This document shows, in pieces, positions 8,166 to 16,104 of a DNA stretch of 64,000 nt. This DNA is from CAWCGU01 sp963795195. GTDB taxonomy: Bacteria > Actinomycetota > Thermoleophilia > Solirubrobacterales > 70-9. The position numbers were made by a program, and so were the translations under genes. The stretch spans positions 1,550,001-1,614,000 of the forward strand of contig CAWCGU010000006.1 in the NCBI GenBank assembly GCA_963795195.1. The letters are read 5' to 3'. Positions within the stretch are counted from its first letter, which is position 1. Every line of letters begins with the position of its first letter. Below the pieces are notes generated by a model. That model ran no database searches and was not told the DNA's origin. It worked only from the letters and a program-made list of their open reading frames with translations.

Positions 8166-8836
8166 GTGAGCCGACCACGCAGACCGGTGCCGCCGGCTAC
8201 GTTCCAGCGCTGCGATTCCGATCGCTGACTCGCTTCTATGACCCGCTGGTGCGCCTGACCGTGCGCGACAACGAGTTCAAGCGCCGCCTGCTGGTCGCGG
8301 CGCAGCTTCGCACGGGGCAGGACGTACTCGATCTGGGCTGCGGGACCGGCACGCTCGCCATCATGGCGGCGCAGGCCGAACCGGGGCTCAACGTGGTCGG
8401 CCTGGACGGCGATGAGGAGATTCTCGAACGAGCCCGGGCGAAAGCGATTGCCGCCAGGGCCGCGATCGACTTCCAGGAGGGGCTCTCCACCCGGCTTCCG
8501 TTCGCGGCGGCCAGCTTCGACCGGGTCCTTTCCACGCTCTTCTTCCACCACCTGACGACGGCGGACAAACGGCTGACGTTGACCGAGGTGACCCGCGTCC
8601 TGCGGCCCGGCGGGGAGTTGCACGTCGCCGACTGGGGAAGACCGCAGGACCCCCTGATGGCCGGCCTGTTCACCGGGGTACGCGCCCTCGATGGGTTCGA
8701 GCGCACCCGCGCCAACGTCCGGGGACAGCTCCCGGCGCTGTTCGAGGAGGCAGGCCTCCTCGAGGCGCGCGCGCACGACCGGCTGCGCACCGCCTTCGGC
8801 AGCGTCGAGCTTTACACGGCGCGGCGCAGCCCATAG
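8162..8836 (+). CDS. Class I SAM-dependent methyltransferase
   Basis: UbiE/Methyltransf_11-like enzyme of 224 residues. Motif I DLGCGTGTLA is near residue 58, the acidic end of strand 2 is VVGLDGDEEIL, and the motif IV/post region is VLSTLFFHHL, followed by LRPGGELHVADWG. The substrate is unknown. I chose the ATG at 8162 because it overlaps the csoR stop (ATGA) and places the domain at the N-terminus; longer in-frame starts lie inside csoR. Coupling to csoR hints at a part in the same metal response, although no metal-binding Cys cluster like that of ArsM is visible. Confidence 0.85.
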   Translation: MSEPTTQTGAAGYVPALRFRSLTRFYDPLVRLTVRDNEFKRRLLVAAQLRTGQDVLDLGCGTGTLAIMAAQAEPGLNVVGLDGDEEILERARAKAIAARAAIDFQEGLSTRLPFAAASFDRVLSTLFFHHLTTADKRLTLTEVTRVLRPGGELHVADWGRPQDPLMAGLFTGVRALDGFERTRANVRGQLPALFEEAGLLEARAHDRLRTAFGSVELYTARRSP

Positions 8837-8845
8837 GCTTGAGCG

Positions 8846-9292
8846 ATGGGAAAGATCGAAGGCACCGCCTCCATTGAAATCGACGCGCCGATCGACAAGG
8901 TCTTCGAGGTCGCCGCCGACGTCGAAGGTTCGCCACGCTGGCAGCCCGAGATCAAGGCCGCCACATGCGTCGAGCGAGACGCCGACGGGAACCAGGTGCT
9001 GGTCGACACCGAGACCGACGCCAAGGTGCGGACGCTGAAATCGCGGCTGCGCTTCTCCTACAACGCGCCCGACGGGCTCAGCTGGCGACAGGAGAAGGGT
9101 GACCTCTCGTCAATCGACGGCAGTTGGAAGTTCGAGGATCTCGGCGACGGCCGCACCAAGGCGACCTACTGGATGGAGGTCGACCTCGGTCGGATGCTCG
9201 GAATGGTGGTGCGCGGCCCAATCGTCGACGTGATGCGAAAGCAGCTGATCATGACGATGCCGCCCAAGCTCAAAGGGTTCCTCGAGGACTGA
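8846..9292 (+). CDS. SRPBCC family protein
   Basis: 148-residue START/Bet v1-like fold protein (polyketide cyclase/dehydrase or CoxG-like). The N-terminal pattern EGTASIEIDAPIDKVFEVAADVEGSPRW is typical of the family, where a strand leads into the helix-grip cavity; the C-terminus has the expected long helix PIVDVMRKQLIMTMP. These proteins bind hydrophobic ligands, and the ligand here is unknown. It lies 9 bases after the methyltransferase, so it is probably the last gene of the csoR transcript. Confidence 0.82.
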   Translation: MGKIEGTASIEIDAPIDKVFEVAADVEGSPRWQPEIKAATCVERDADGNQVLVDTETDAKVRTLKSRLRFSYNAPDGLSWRQEKGDLSSIDGSWKFEDLGDGRTKATYWMEVDLGRMLGMVVRGPIVDVMRKQLIMTMPPKLKGFLED

Positions 9293-9368
9293 CGGACCAG
9301 CCGTAACGCCGTTGCACTCATGCTCAACGGCCGGCTCGAAAAGGGCGATCTCACTCCGATGGTTTCGA

Positions 9369-10313
9369 TCAAGGTTCGTCGTCGTGCTCCGGCACGACCA
9401 GGCTCTTCAGCCTGCTCTTGATCTGCTCACCGAGCGACGGCCCGTCCGCCTCCGCCTCCTCGGCGAGCGCCTCGTCCATGCCCTCGGCTCCGTCGAGCCT
9501 CGAGGCCGCGGCCGCGACATGGCCCCCGAGGATCACCGCGATCGATCCGAGGTAGATGCAGAAGGACACCGCTAACAGGGCACCGATCGCGCCGTAGATG
9601 GCGCTGGTGCCACCGACCAGCCCGAAGTAGATCCGAGCCCCCAGGCTGACCAGGCCAAGGCCGACCATGCCTACGATCGCGCCGGGCCAGGCCGCCCTGA
9701 GGCTTCTCCGGCGTGCCGGCAGGACTCGGTAGATGCCGCAGAGCAAAGCGAAGATCAGGATCGCCGGGGCGACCCCGGAGACCAGGGTCGCGACAAGCCC
9801 TCCGAGCAGCGGCTGGTCCCCGAAAGCATCGGAGATGTCCTGGAGCACGTAGAGGCCGAGGCCACAGAACGCGAGCGGCAGCACGGCCAGCGTGATCGCG
9901 ATGTCCAGCCCCTTGGCAGGGACCAGGGGACGATCGTCGACGCCCCAGGCCTTGTTGACAGCCGCTCGCAGGGCGGAAACCGCGCCGCTGGCGGAGTAGA
10001 GCAGCGCGAAGATGCTGATGAACCCGATCGCGCCGGCGCCGTCTGCGATGCCGTCCAGCAGGTCCTCGACCTCACTTTCCCCGGTCTCCTCATTGAGCGG
10101 CAGCGCATCGACGATCGCGTTGACGACCTCGTCCTTGACACTCGGGTCGTCGAGCACGGTCGAAAGGGCCCAGACGACGACGAGCAACGCCGCCGGGGCC
10201 GACATCAGCACGTAGAAGGCGAGCTGCGCGGCGTCGCGGGTACCTGCCTTGCCCACCAGCGATTCCACGCCGCGGCGCAGCAGCAGAAAGGCGTGTGCGG
10301 CGATCCGCTTCAC
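9369..10313 (-). CDS. YihY/virulence factor BrkB family membrane protein
   Basis: Integral inner-membrane protein of 314 residues with about six transmembrane segments, matching the YihY/BrkB family (once called ribonuclease BN). Typical features are the N-terminal amphipathic stretch, RDAAQLAFYVLMSAPAALL in the first membrane helix, and the late block LLAVSFCIYLGSIAVILGG. The cytoplasmic C-terminal tail is acidic and then basic. Function of the family is not settled; transport or envelope roles have been suggested. It converges on the SRPBCC gene with a 76-base spacer in which I see no clear terminator. Confidence 0.87.
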   Translation of the reverse strand: MKRIAAHAFLLLRRGVESLVGKAGTRDAAQLAFYVLMSAPAALLVVVWALSTVLDDPSVKDEVVNAIVDALPLNEETGESEVEDLLDGIADGAGAIGFISIFALLYSASGAVSALRAAVNKAWGVDDRPLVPAKGLDIAITLAVLPLAFCGLGLYVLQDISDAFGDQPLLGGLVATLVSGVAPAILIFALLCGIYRVLPARRRSLRAAWPGAIVGMVGLGLVSLGARIYFGLVGGTSAIYGAIGALLAVSFCIYLGSIAVILGGHVAAAASRLDGAEGMDEALAEEAEADGPSLGEQIKSRLKSLVVPEHDDEP

Positions 10314-10350
10314 GGCCCCAGGCTAAGCTCGCGAGCGGAGGGACCGGGGA

Positions 10351-11538
10351 ATGGCAGCAGGCAACCGCAACGTCACGGGCAGATGGCCGGCAGCAGCGGT
10401 CGTGTCGGCGCTGCTCGCGTCACTCACCATGGCAACCGCCCAGGGAGGGGCGCAGGCCCCCGAGTCTGACGACGCCGACGTCCGCGTCGCCACCACCGGC
10501 AACGGATCTGAGCTCGTCAAGACGCTGCCCGTGACCCGCGATGTCGATGCCGAAAAGCGTGTCGTCATCTCGATGCGGCCCGCCGAGCTTCCCACCCTCG
10601 CCGCCGGCGACCGGCTCGAGTTCAGCGCCGAGATGCAGATCACAGTCAACTGCGCATACCCGTCGGCACGCTGCATCGGCCCCATCTACGGCTATGACCC
10701 GAGGATCCGTACACGGCTCCTGCTGGCATCGAGCCCAGGCGCCACAGGCGGCACGCGGACCATGCCGATCTCATCGATCGATCGCGAGTCGTGCGGCAAC
10801 CGCAAGGGTGACCGAGAGCACCACTGCGTCGTCGTCTTCGACGGGGTTGGCCTGGACATCAACGATCCGCAGAACCTGCCCTGTCCGCTCGAGAGGTGTT
10901 TCGTCAACCTCGTCGCCAGCGCCCACAATCCCGCCGCCGACCGAGGCGATGTCGTCGCGGTGGGCGGAAACCGGCCGGACGGCAGCATCCCGCAGGACCG
11001 CGGGCGCATCAACGTGGTCCGCTACCGAAACGTCGCCGCAACCAGCTTCGACGCCGGTGAGGTCCACCAACCCCTCGCCGGCGCGATCCCACCGGATTAC
11101 AGAAAGCGGGTGATCGCATCGCTTCGGGTCAAGCGGCTCAAAGCAGGCGAGCAGCTGACGGTCAGCGCCGCGGTGCGGACGGACATCTCCCATCTTCGCT
11201 ATGCGGTCCGCACGAGCGCGAAGGTGATTCTGGCCGACAGTCCGACGGCCGTCGAGGAGGGGCACTTCGTGCGGCGGGTCGCTTCGCTCAACGGGGAGAT
11301 CTCCGAGAACAACGGGTTCAACTGCACCCAGGCCCGCGGCGGCTGTCTGACCCGCAAGGTCGGCGTCACCGAGATGCGGGATGACGCGATCAACGGGAAG
11401 GGCCGCCCCGTGGCGCTCTACGTCAACGTGGTGATGATCTTCTCGCCGAAGCTGCTGCACGCCGGCGCCGCAGACCGGGTGCTGATCAAAAACGCAAGCA
11501 TCCGGGCCACACGCTTCCCGCCGCCGGGGCCGAATTAG
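10351..11538 (+). CDS. Secreted protein of unknown family (paralogue 1)
   Basis: 395-residue protein with an N-terminal signal peptide (hydrophobic AAAVVSALLASLTMATA, cleavage near AQA). The mature part begins VRVATTGNGSELVKTLPVT and contains paired Cys in NCAYPSARC, CGNRKGDREHHC, CPLERC and NCTQARGGC, so disulfides outside the cytoplasm are likely. It is clearly homologous over its full length to the convergent gene at 11599-12792, sharing VATTGN-SELVKTLPVT, GGN-PDGSIPQDRGRIN, and the NGEISENNG block. I do not recognise a named domain. A GGAGGG ribosome-binding site precedes the ATG. Function unknown; a surface or secreted beta-rich protein is a guess. Confidence 0.8.
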   Translation: MAAGNRNVTGRWPAAAVVSALLASLTMATAQGGAQAPESDDADVRVATTGNGSELVKTLPVTRDVDAEKRVVISMRPAELPTLAAGDRLEFSAEMQITVNCAYPSARCIGPIYGYDPRIRTRLLLASSPGATGGTRTMPISSIDRESCGNRKGDREHHCVVVFDGVGLDINDPQNLPCPLERCFVNLVASAHNPAADRGDVVAVGGNRPDGSIPQDRGRINVVRYRNVAATSFDAGEVHQPLAGAIPPDYRKRVIASLRVKRLKAGEQLTVSAAVRTDISHLRYAVRTSAKVILADSPTAVEEGHFVRRVASLNGEISENNGFNCTQARGGCLTRKVGVTEMRDDAINGKGRPVALYVNVVMIFSPKLLHAGAADRVLIKNASIRATRFPPPGPN

Positions 11539-11540
11539 AA

Positions 11541-11592
11541 CGCCGAACGTCGGAAATGCGGACACATACGGGGGTAAACCCGACGTTCGGCG
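11541..11592. terminator. Hairpin between convergent paralogues (repeat family with GAACGTC arms)
   Basis: Perfect 13-base inverted repeat CGCCGAACGTCGG (11541-11553) and CCGACGTTCGGCG (11580-11592) around a 26-base loop, located 2 bases after one stop codon and just before the other gene's stop. It could serve as a bidirectional terminator. The arm core also occurs in hairpins at 37265-37309 and 63370-63417, so it belongs to a dispersed repeat family. Confidence 0.7.
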
Positions 11593-11598
11593 GTTGGG

Positions 11599-12792
11599 CT
11601 ATCCGTTGACCTCCGGTGGGAAACGCCGGACCGCGATCTCACCCTCGAGGATGTCGATGCGATCCCCGGCCTTGGCGCTCAGCACCTTCGGCCCGTAGAC
11701 GACGACCATGTTCACGTAGAGCGGCACCGGGTTTCCGCGACCGTTGACGGCGTCGCGCTTGATCTGCAGGACGCCGACCTTCTCGGCGATGCAGTACGGC
11801 TTGTCCTGGGTGCAGTTCGACCCGTTGTTCTCGGAGATCTCGCCGTTGCTCTCGGCGATGCGCTTGACGAACCGGCCCTGTTTTGTGCCGTTCGGGCGGT
11901 CGGAGAGGATCAGCCGGGCGCTGCTGCGCACGGCGTAGGGCACCTGCTTGATCGCGGTCTTGATGAAGGCGTCGACGTCGAGCTGCTCACCCTCGGAGAG
12001 GCCGTCGAGGCGCAGCGAGAATGCCACGTACCGCTTGAAATCTGGCGGAAGCTCGTCGTCGCGGACCGCCTGGGTGGAAGCAACCTCGAAGTCCGGCGCG
12101 CTCACACCGCGGTAGCGGATCGCGTTGATGCGGCCGCGGTCCTGCGGAATGCTGCCGTCGGGCTTGTTCCCCCCGACCAGCACTACCTCACCGGGGCGCG
12201 CGTCCGGATTGTGCGCGCCGGCGACCATGTTCACGTAGCAGGCATCGAGCGGGCAGGGAAGCTCCGCAGGGTCACGGATGATCAACCCGCCGCGATTGAA
12301 CGTCAGCACGCAGTGGTGCTCGCGGTGCGGGTGGCGCTGGGTGCAGGCGTCCACCTCGTGGCCCGTCAGCGGCAGCGCGTCGGGACCGCTCATCGTGCCC
12401 GCGTCGGGCGCGAGGACAAGCCGTGCCCGCACGATCGGGTCGTAGCGGTACACCGGGCCGACGCAGCGAGGGGAGGGAAAGCCGCAATTGACCGTCACCT
12501 GCATCTCCGCGGTGAAGCGCACGCGGTCACCGGTCTGCAATCCGGGGAGTTTGCCCGGCTTCATCGACATCACGACGCGCTCGGACCCACCCTTGCGGTT
12601 GGTGACCGGCAGCGTCTTGACGAGCTCGGAGTGGTTACCGGTCGTGGCGACCCGGACGCTGCCGTCGGCCAGCGCGGAGGGCGCCCTGGACGAGGCCGAA
12701 CCGGCGAGCGCGCAGGCGGCGAACAGCACGGCGAAAAGCGCGCCGGTAAGCACGCGAGCGTTGCCTCGAAGTGCCCCTGTCCCTGCCGCCAT
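11599..12792 (-). CDS. Secreted protein of unknown family (paralogue 2)
   Basis: Paralogue of the convergent gene at 10351-11538, sharing its length, Cys spacing and several conserved blocks (VRVATTGNHSELVKTLPVT, PQDRGRIN, NGEISENNGSNCTQ). The N-terminus has a signal peptide with hydrophobic core LTGALFAVLFAACALAG. I chose the ATG at 12790-12792 because MAAGTGALRGN aligns with the MAAGNRN start of the paralogue and gives a normal signal peptide; an in-frame ATG ending at 12834 would add 14 residues. Function unknown. The tail-to-tail duplication suggests inverted local duplication followed by divergence. Confidence 0.8.
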   Translation of the reverse strand: MAAGTGALRGNARVLTGALFAVLFAACALAGSASSRAPSALADGSVRVATTGNHSELVKTLPVTNRKGGSERVVMSMKPGKLPGLQTGDRVRFTAEMQVTVNCGFPSPRCVGPVYRYDPIVRARLVLAPDAGTMSGPDALPLTGHEVDACTQRHPHREHHCVLTFNRGGLIIRDPAELPCPLDACYVNMVAGAHNPDARPGEVVLVGGNKPDGSIPQDRGRINAIRYRGVSAPDFEVASTQAVRDDELPPDFKRYVAFSLRLDGLSEGEQLDVDAFIKTAIKQVPYAVRSSARLILSDRPNGTKQGRFVKRIAESNGEISENNGSNCTQDKPYCIAEKVGVLQIKRDAVNGRGNPVPLYVNMVVVYGPKVLSAKAGDRIDILEGEIAVRRFPPEVNG

Positions 12793-12861
12793 CGAGACCG
12801 CGATCGTAGCCGAGGGGAGCGCCGAACGAGCCATCCCCCAGTCCTGTGACTATCCATCGCG

Positions 12862-13848
12862 ATGAGCGAACCGCCGGCAGGCAACACCCAGGCCGAATCA
12901 CCAGAGCAACGACTTGAGTCGATCTCCCGCCGCAGCGTAGTCCTCGGTGTGGGCGGCGCTGCCGTTGGCCTGTTGGCGCTGGCGATCCTGTTGGCGCCAA
13001 AGGCCGGGGACATCGCCGCCCAGCTGGAAGAAGTCTCTGTCGGCACGCTGATCGCGCTCTCCATCCTTCAGATGGTCACGCTGGTGCTGCGGACGGAGGC
13101 CTGGGCTCTGACGCTCCGCGCCGGTGTCAACGCCCTCCAGCGACGCCACCTCCATGCCGCCAGCGCGCCTCGCTTCCTCGCCGACACCGTCGTTCCCGTC
13201 TACCTCGGGATCTTCGTTCGCGTTGGGATTCTGCGCTGGCTGCTGCGAGGGCGCGCGCCCACGATCGGGCAGATGGTCGCCGCCGACGGCGTCAATCTCG
13301 TCATCGAAGGGGCGATCACCGTCGTCCTGGTCGCAATCGCGACCGTCGCGCTGGGGCTGCCCTGGTGGTGGGACGCGCTGCTGCTTGCGATCACCGCGCT
13401 CGCCCTGGGTGTGATCTGGCTGATGCGGAGGCGATTCTCGAAGCTTCCGTTTGTTCGCAGCTTCGAGGTCCTCGGCCACCCACGTCACCTGCCGCTGCTC
13501 GTCGTCCTGCTGGTCTTCGTGATCGCGATACAGCCACTGCGGTTCCTGGTGGCACTGCGGGCGGTCGGGCTGGACGCCGACGCGATCCTCGCGCTCGCCG
13601 CTTTCATCTTCACGAGCCTGCTCGACGTCCTGCCGATCGGCAGCGGGCCGGCGAGCGTTGGCGCCACCACGGCCATCTTCGGTCACGAGGATGTCGCCGC
13701 AGCCGCAGCAGCGGCACTAGTCTTGCTGGGGACGGCTGTGGTGGCTGCAGCCGTGTACGTGCTGTTCGCAACGGTGGCGCTGGTCGCAGCTAACGGGTCC
13801 AACCGGAGTGCGGACCCACAGCCCCGGATCCAGCAGCCAGGCCCATAA
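12862..13848 (+). CDS. Flippase-like / LPG synthase transmembrane-domain protein
   Basis: Integral membrane protein of 328 residues with about eight hydrophobic segments, resembling the UPF0104 family (the transmembrane part of lysylphosphatidylglycerol synthase, also called flippase-like domain). Blocks such as FLADTVVPVYLGIFVRVGILRWLLRGR and LLDVLPIGSGPASVGATTAIFG are in family style. It lacks the C-terminal aminoacyl transferase domain of MprF, so it is not an LPG synthase. It is the first gene of the tightly packed phosphonate operon, 3 bases from the CDP-alcohol phosphotransferase. Inference: it may flip or translocate the phosphonate-bearing product. Confidence 0.78.
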   Translation: MSEPPAGNTQAESPEQRLESISRRSVVLGVGGAAVGLLALAILLAPKAGDIAAQLEEVSVGTLIALSILQMVTLVLRTEAWALTLRAGVNALQRRHLHAASAPRFLADTVVPVYLGIFVRVGILRWLLRGRAPTIGQMVAADGVNLVIEGAITVVLVAIATVALGLPWWWDALLLAITALALGVIWLMRRRFSKLPFVRSFEVLGHPRHLPLLVVLLVFVIAIQPLRFLVALRAVGLDADAILALAAFIFTSLLDVLPIGSGPASVGATTAIFGHEDVAAAAAAALVLLGTAVVAAAVYVLFATVALVAANGSNRSADPQPRIQQPGP

Positions 13849-13851
13849 CCG

Positions 13852-14850
13852 ATGACGACCACAGCATCCAGCACAAACCGCACCGCGACCTTCAAACCAC
13901 GCGAGGTCGACGAGCTGATCGACTTCTACGTCCATCGCCGCGTCGCAAGCCTGGTCGTCCGTGTGCTTGCCCCGACGCGGGTGACCGCCGATCAGGTGAC
14001 CGTCAGCTCAGGCGCAACGGCGGTGGTGGCCGGAGTCTTGATCGGCACCGCACCAACCGGCCGGCCGGGCCAGGCCGTTATCGGCGCGGTGATCATGTTC
14101 CTCTCGATGGTGCTGGACTGCGCCGACGGCCAGCTGGCGCGCTTGCGGGGCAGCTCCAGCTTCGCCGGACGGGCGCTCGACGGCTACGTCGACGTCGTCA
14201 GCGTCGTCTCGCTCTTCGTCGGGCAACTCGTCTGGCTGCTCGCCAACGACGCCTCGGTCGGGCTGACCATGGCTCTTGCCCTTGCCGCCGGCGTCAGCTT
14301 CAAGTGGCACGTCCACAAGTACGACCACCTAAAAAACGTCTACCTGCTGAACACGACAGTGCCCGGTGAGGACACCTTCCCCAGCATCGAGGACATCGAG
14401 CGCGAGCGGCTCGAACACGCCGCCGCGGGCCGCTGGTTCAGTGCGCTTCTGTGCCGCGGCTACAAGCAGTTCGTCGGCACGCAGCGCCGCCGCGTCAAGG
14501 ACCGCGCCGGTGTCGACCGGCCCGCGATGGGAACTGCGAGCGAACGCGACCTCTACCGCCACACCCACCGCCGCTTCATCCGGCTGTGGACGTTCAACGG
14601 TGTCGGTACTCACCTCGGGCTGATGGTCGCCGCCACGCTGTTCGTGCCGCTGTACCCACTCGCGCCACTGCTCGCCTGGGGTTTTCTGGCCGGGCCGTTC
14701 AACCTCTTCACCCTCTGCCTGATGGCCGAGGAATCGCGCTTGCAGCGCCTGCTGAGCAGCAGAGCCAGCCATCCCCCCGGCCGCCTCCACGATCGCCAGG
14801 AACCAGTTGCCGCTGCTAGCCTAAATCCAGACCCCGGTGTGAATTCGTGA
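13852..14850 (+). CDS. CDP-alcohol phosphatidyltransferase family protein
   Basis: Membrane enzyme of 332 residues that moves a phospho- or phosphono-alcohol group from a CDP/CMP donor to a lipid or polyol acceptor. The complete catalytic signature D-x2-D-G-x2-A-R-x8-G-x3-D-x3-D runs from Asp89 to Asp114, with several hydrophobic segments around it. A soluble insert near residues 165-235 is rich in charged residues and unusual for small family members. Next to a cytidylyltransferase and an aminoethylphosphonate aminotransferase, its donor is likely CMP-activated 2-aminoethylphosphonate, giving a phosphonolipid or phosphonoglycan. The stop overlaps the next gene's GTG start by four bases. Confidence 0.88.
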   Translation: MTTTASSTNRTATFKPREVDELIDFYVHRRVASLVVRVLAPTRVTADQVTVSSGATAVVAGVLIGTAPTGRPGQAVIGAVIMFLSMVLDCADGQLARLRGSSSFAGRALDGYVDVVSVVSLFVGQLVWLLANDASVGLTMALALAAGVSFKWHVHKYDHLKNVYLLNTTVPGEDTFPSIEDIERERLEHAAAGRWFSALLCRGYKQFVGTQRRRVKDRAGVDRPAMGTASERDLYRHTHRRFIRLWTFNGVGTHLGLMVAATLFVPLYPLAPLLAWGFLAGPFNLFTLCLMAEESRLQRLLSSRASHPPGRLHDRQEPVAAASLNPDPGVNS

Positions 14851-15713
14851 CGACCATCAAGCGGCTGCTGCAGGGGGAAAACGCCTCTGTCCTGATGGGC
14901 GTCCACAACGCCCTCGGCGCGAAGATCGCGGAGGACGCGGGAGCCGACGGCATCTGGATTTCCAGCTTCGAAGTCCATACCGCCGCGAGGCTTCCCGACG
15001 CCGACATCCTCGGCACCGCGGAGTACGTCTCGGTGGTCGAGCAGATCGTCGATCGCGTCTCGATCCCGCTGCTCGTTGACGGCAACGCCGGCGGCGGCAA
15101 CGCGATCAACACGATCCGCCTCGTCCGCGAGTACGAGAAGGCGGGGGCCGGAGGAATGTGTATCGAGGACAACCCATTCCCCAAGCGCTGCAGCTTCTAC
15201 GACGGGATGCAGGACGATCTCGAGCTGGCCGACACCTTCTGCGGGAAGATCCTTGCCAGCGTCGAGCGCCGGGTCGACCCGGATTTTGCGGTGATCGCCC
15301 GCACCGAAGCGCTCAACAAGGGCCTCGGCCTGGACCTGGCGATCGATCGCTGCAAGCGCTACGCGAGTGTCGGAGCGGACGCGATCCTGATCCACCACAA
15401 GGGCACAGACGCCGAGCCCGTGCTCGAGTTCGCCGAGCGCTGGTACGAATCGGAGACGGTGCCGCTCGTCTGCGTGCCGACGACCTACAACGAAGTCACC
15501 TACTCCGTACTTAACAACGCCGGCTTCAAACTGGTGATATTCGCCAACTACGGGGTCAGGGCAATCGTCAAGGCGCTCCGACAGACCTTTGGCGCCGTGA
15601 TGGAAAACCGGCGCCTCTCAGACGCCGACGATCACGTCGTCAGCCTGAATGAAGTCTTCGACCTGATCTTCCTCGACGAGCTGAAGGAGAATGAGGCACG
15701 CTACGTCCGATGA
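14847..15713 (+). CDS. Phosphoenolpyruvate mutase-like (isocitrate lyase/PEP mutase superfamily)
   Basis: 288-residue alpha/beta-barrel enzyme expected to rearrange phosphoenolpyruvate to phosphonopyruvate, the entry step to C-P compounds. Superfamily features are GIWISSFEVHTAA near residue 35, VDGNAGGGN at 77-85 and the gating loop E107-D108. However, the PEP mutase signature EDKxxxxxNS reads EDNPFPKRCS (107-116), so the Lys and the Asn are replaced by Asn109 and Cys115, and the second Asp of the DGD motif is Asn80. Neighbouring decarboxylase and aminotransferase genes support the assignment. Alternatives are a phosphonopyruvate hydrolase-like or a new lyase activity. GTG start overlaps the previous stop. 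Confidence 0.78.
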   Translation: MTTIKRLLQGENASVLMGVHNALGAKIAEDAGADGIWISSFEVHTAARLPDADILGTAEYVSVVEQIVDRVSIPLLVDGNAGGGNAINTIRLVREYEKAGAGGMCIEDNPFPKRCSFYDGMQDDLELADTFCGKILASVERRVDPDFAVIARTEALNKGLGLDLAIDRCKRYASVGADAILIHHKGTDAEPVLEFAERWYESETVPLVCVPTTYNEVTYSVLNNAGFKLVIFANYGVRAIVKALRQTFGAVMENRRLSDADDHVVSLNEVFDLIFLDELKENEARYVR

Positions 15714-16104
15714 GGGCCTGCTCGAAGAGCTCCTCGGCGAGGGCCTTGATTTCTTCACCGGCGTTCCTGACAGCGGGCTGAAGCGCTTCATCGCCGAGGT
15801 CCACGAGCTCGGGCCCGACCAGCACGTGGGTGCCACCTGGGAGGCTGAGGCCGTCGCGCTGGCGGCGGGCGCCGCGCTTGCCGGGCGCAAACCCTGCGTG
15901 TACCTGCAGAACGCCGGGCTCGGGCACGTGATCAACCCCCTGACCTCTCTGTGCATCCCCTACGGGATCGACCTCCTGCTCGTAGTCGGCCACCGGCACA
16001 CGTTGCCCCAGCACCGGGTGATGGGTGAGATCGACACGAAGCTGCTGGATCTGATCGGCTGGAGCAACGTCGTGATCGTTGACGGCGACAACAACGAGAG
16101 ATGA
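15691..16104 (+). CDS. Phosphonopyruvate decarboxylase, N-terminal (alpha) subunit
   Basis: 137-residue TPP-enzyme PYR domain. The motif FFTGVPDSGLKRF (GVPDS at 24-28), TWEAEAVALAAG with the probable cofactor-activating Glu51, and QNAGLGHVINPLTSL match phosphonopyruvate decarboxylase (and the related sulfopyruvate decarboxylase alpha subunit). It would pair with the next gene product to decarboxylate phosphonopyruvate to phosphonoacetaldehyde, which drives the unfavourable mutase equilibrium. The gene overlaps the PEP mutase-like gene by 23 bases and the beta-subunit gene by four. Most bacterial Ppd proteins are one chain; here it is split. Confidence 0.86.
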   Translation: MRHATSDEGLLEELLGEGLDFFTGVPDSGLKRFIAEVHELGPDQHVGATWEAEAVALAAGAALAGRKPCVYLQNAGLGHVINPLTSLCIPYGIDLLLVVGHRHTLPQHRVMGEIDTKLLDLIGWSNVVIVDGDNNER

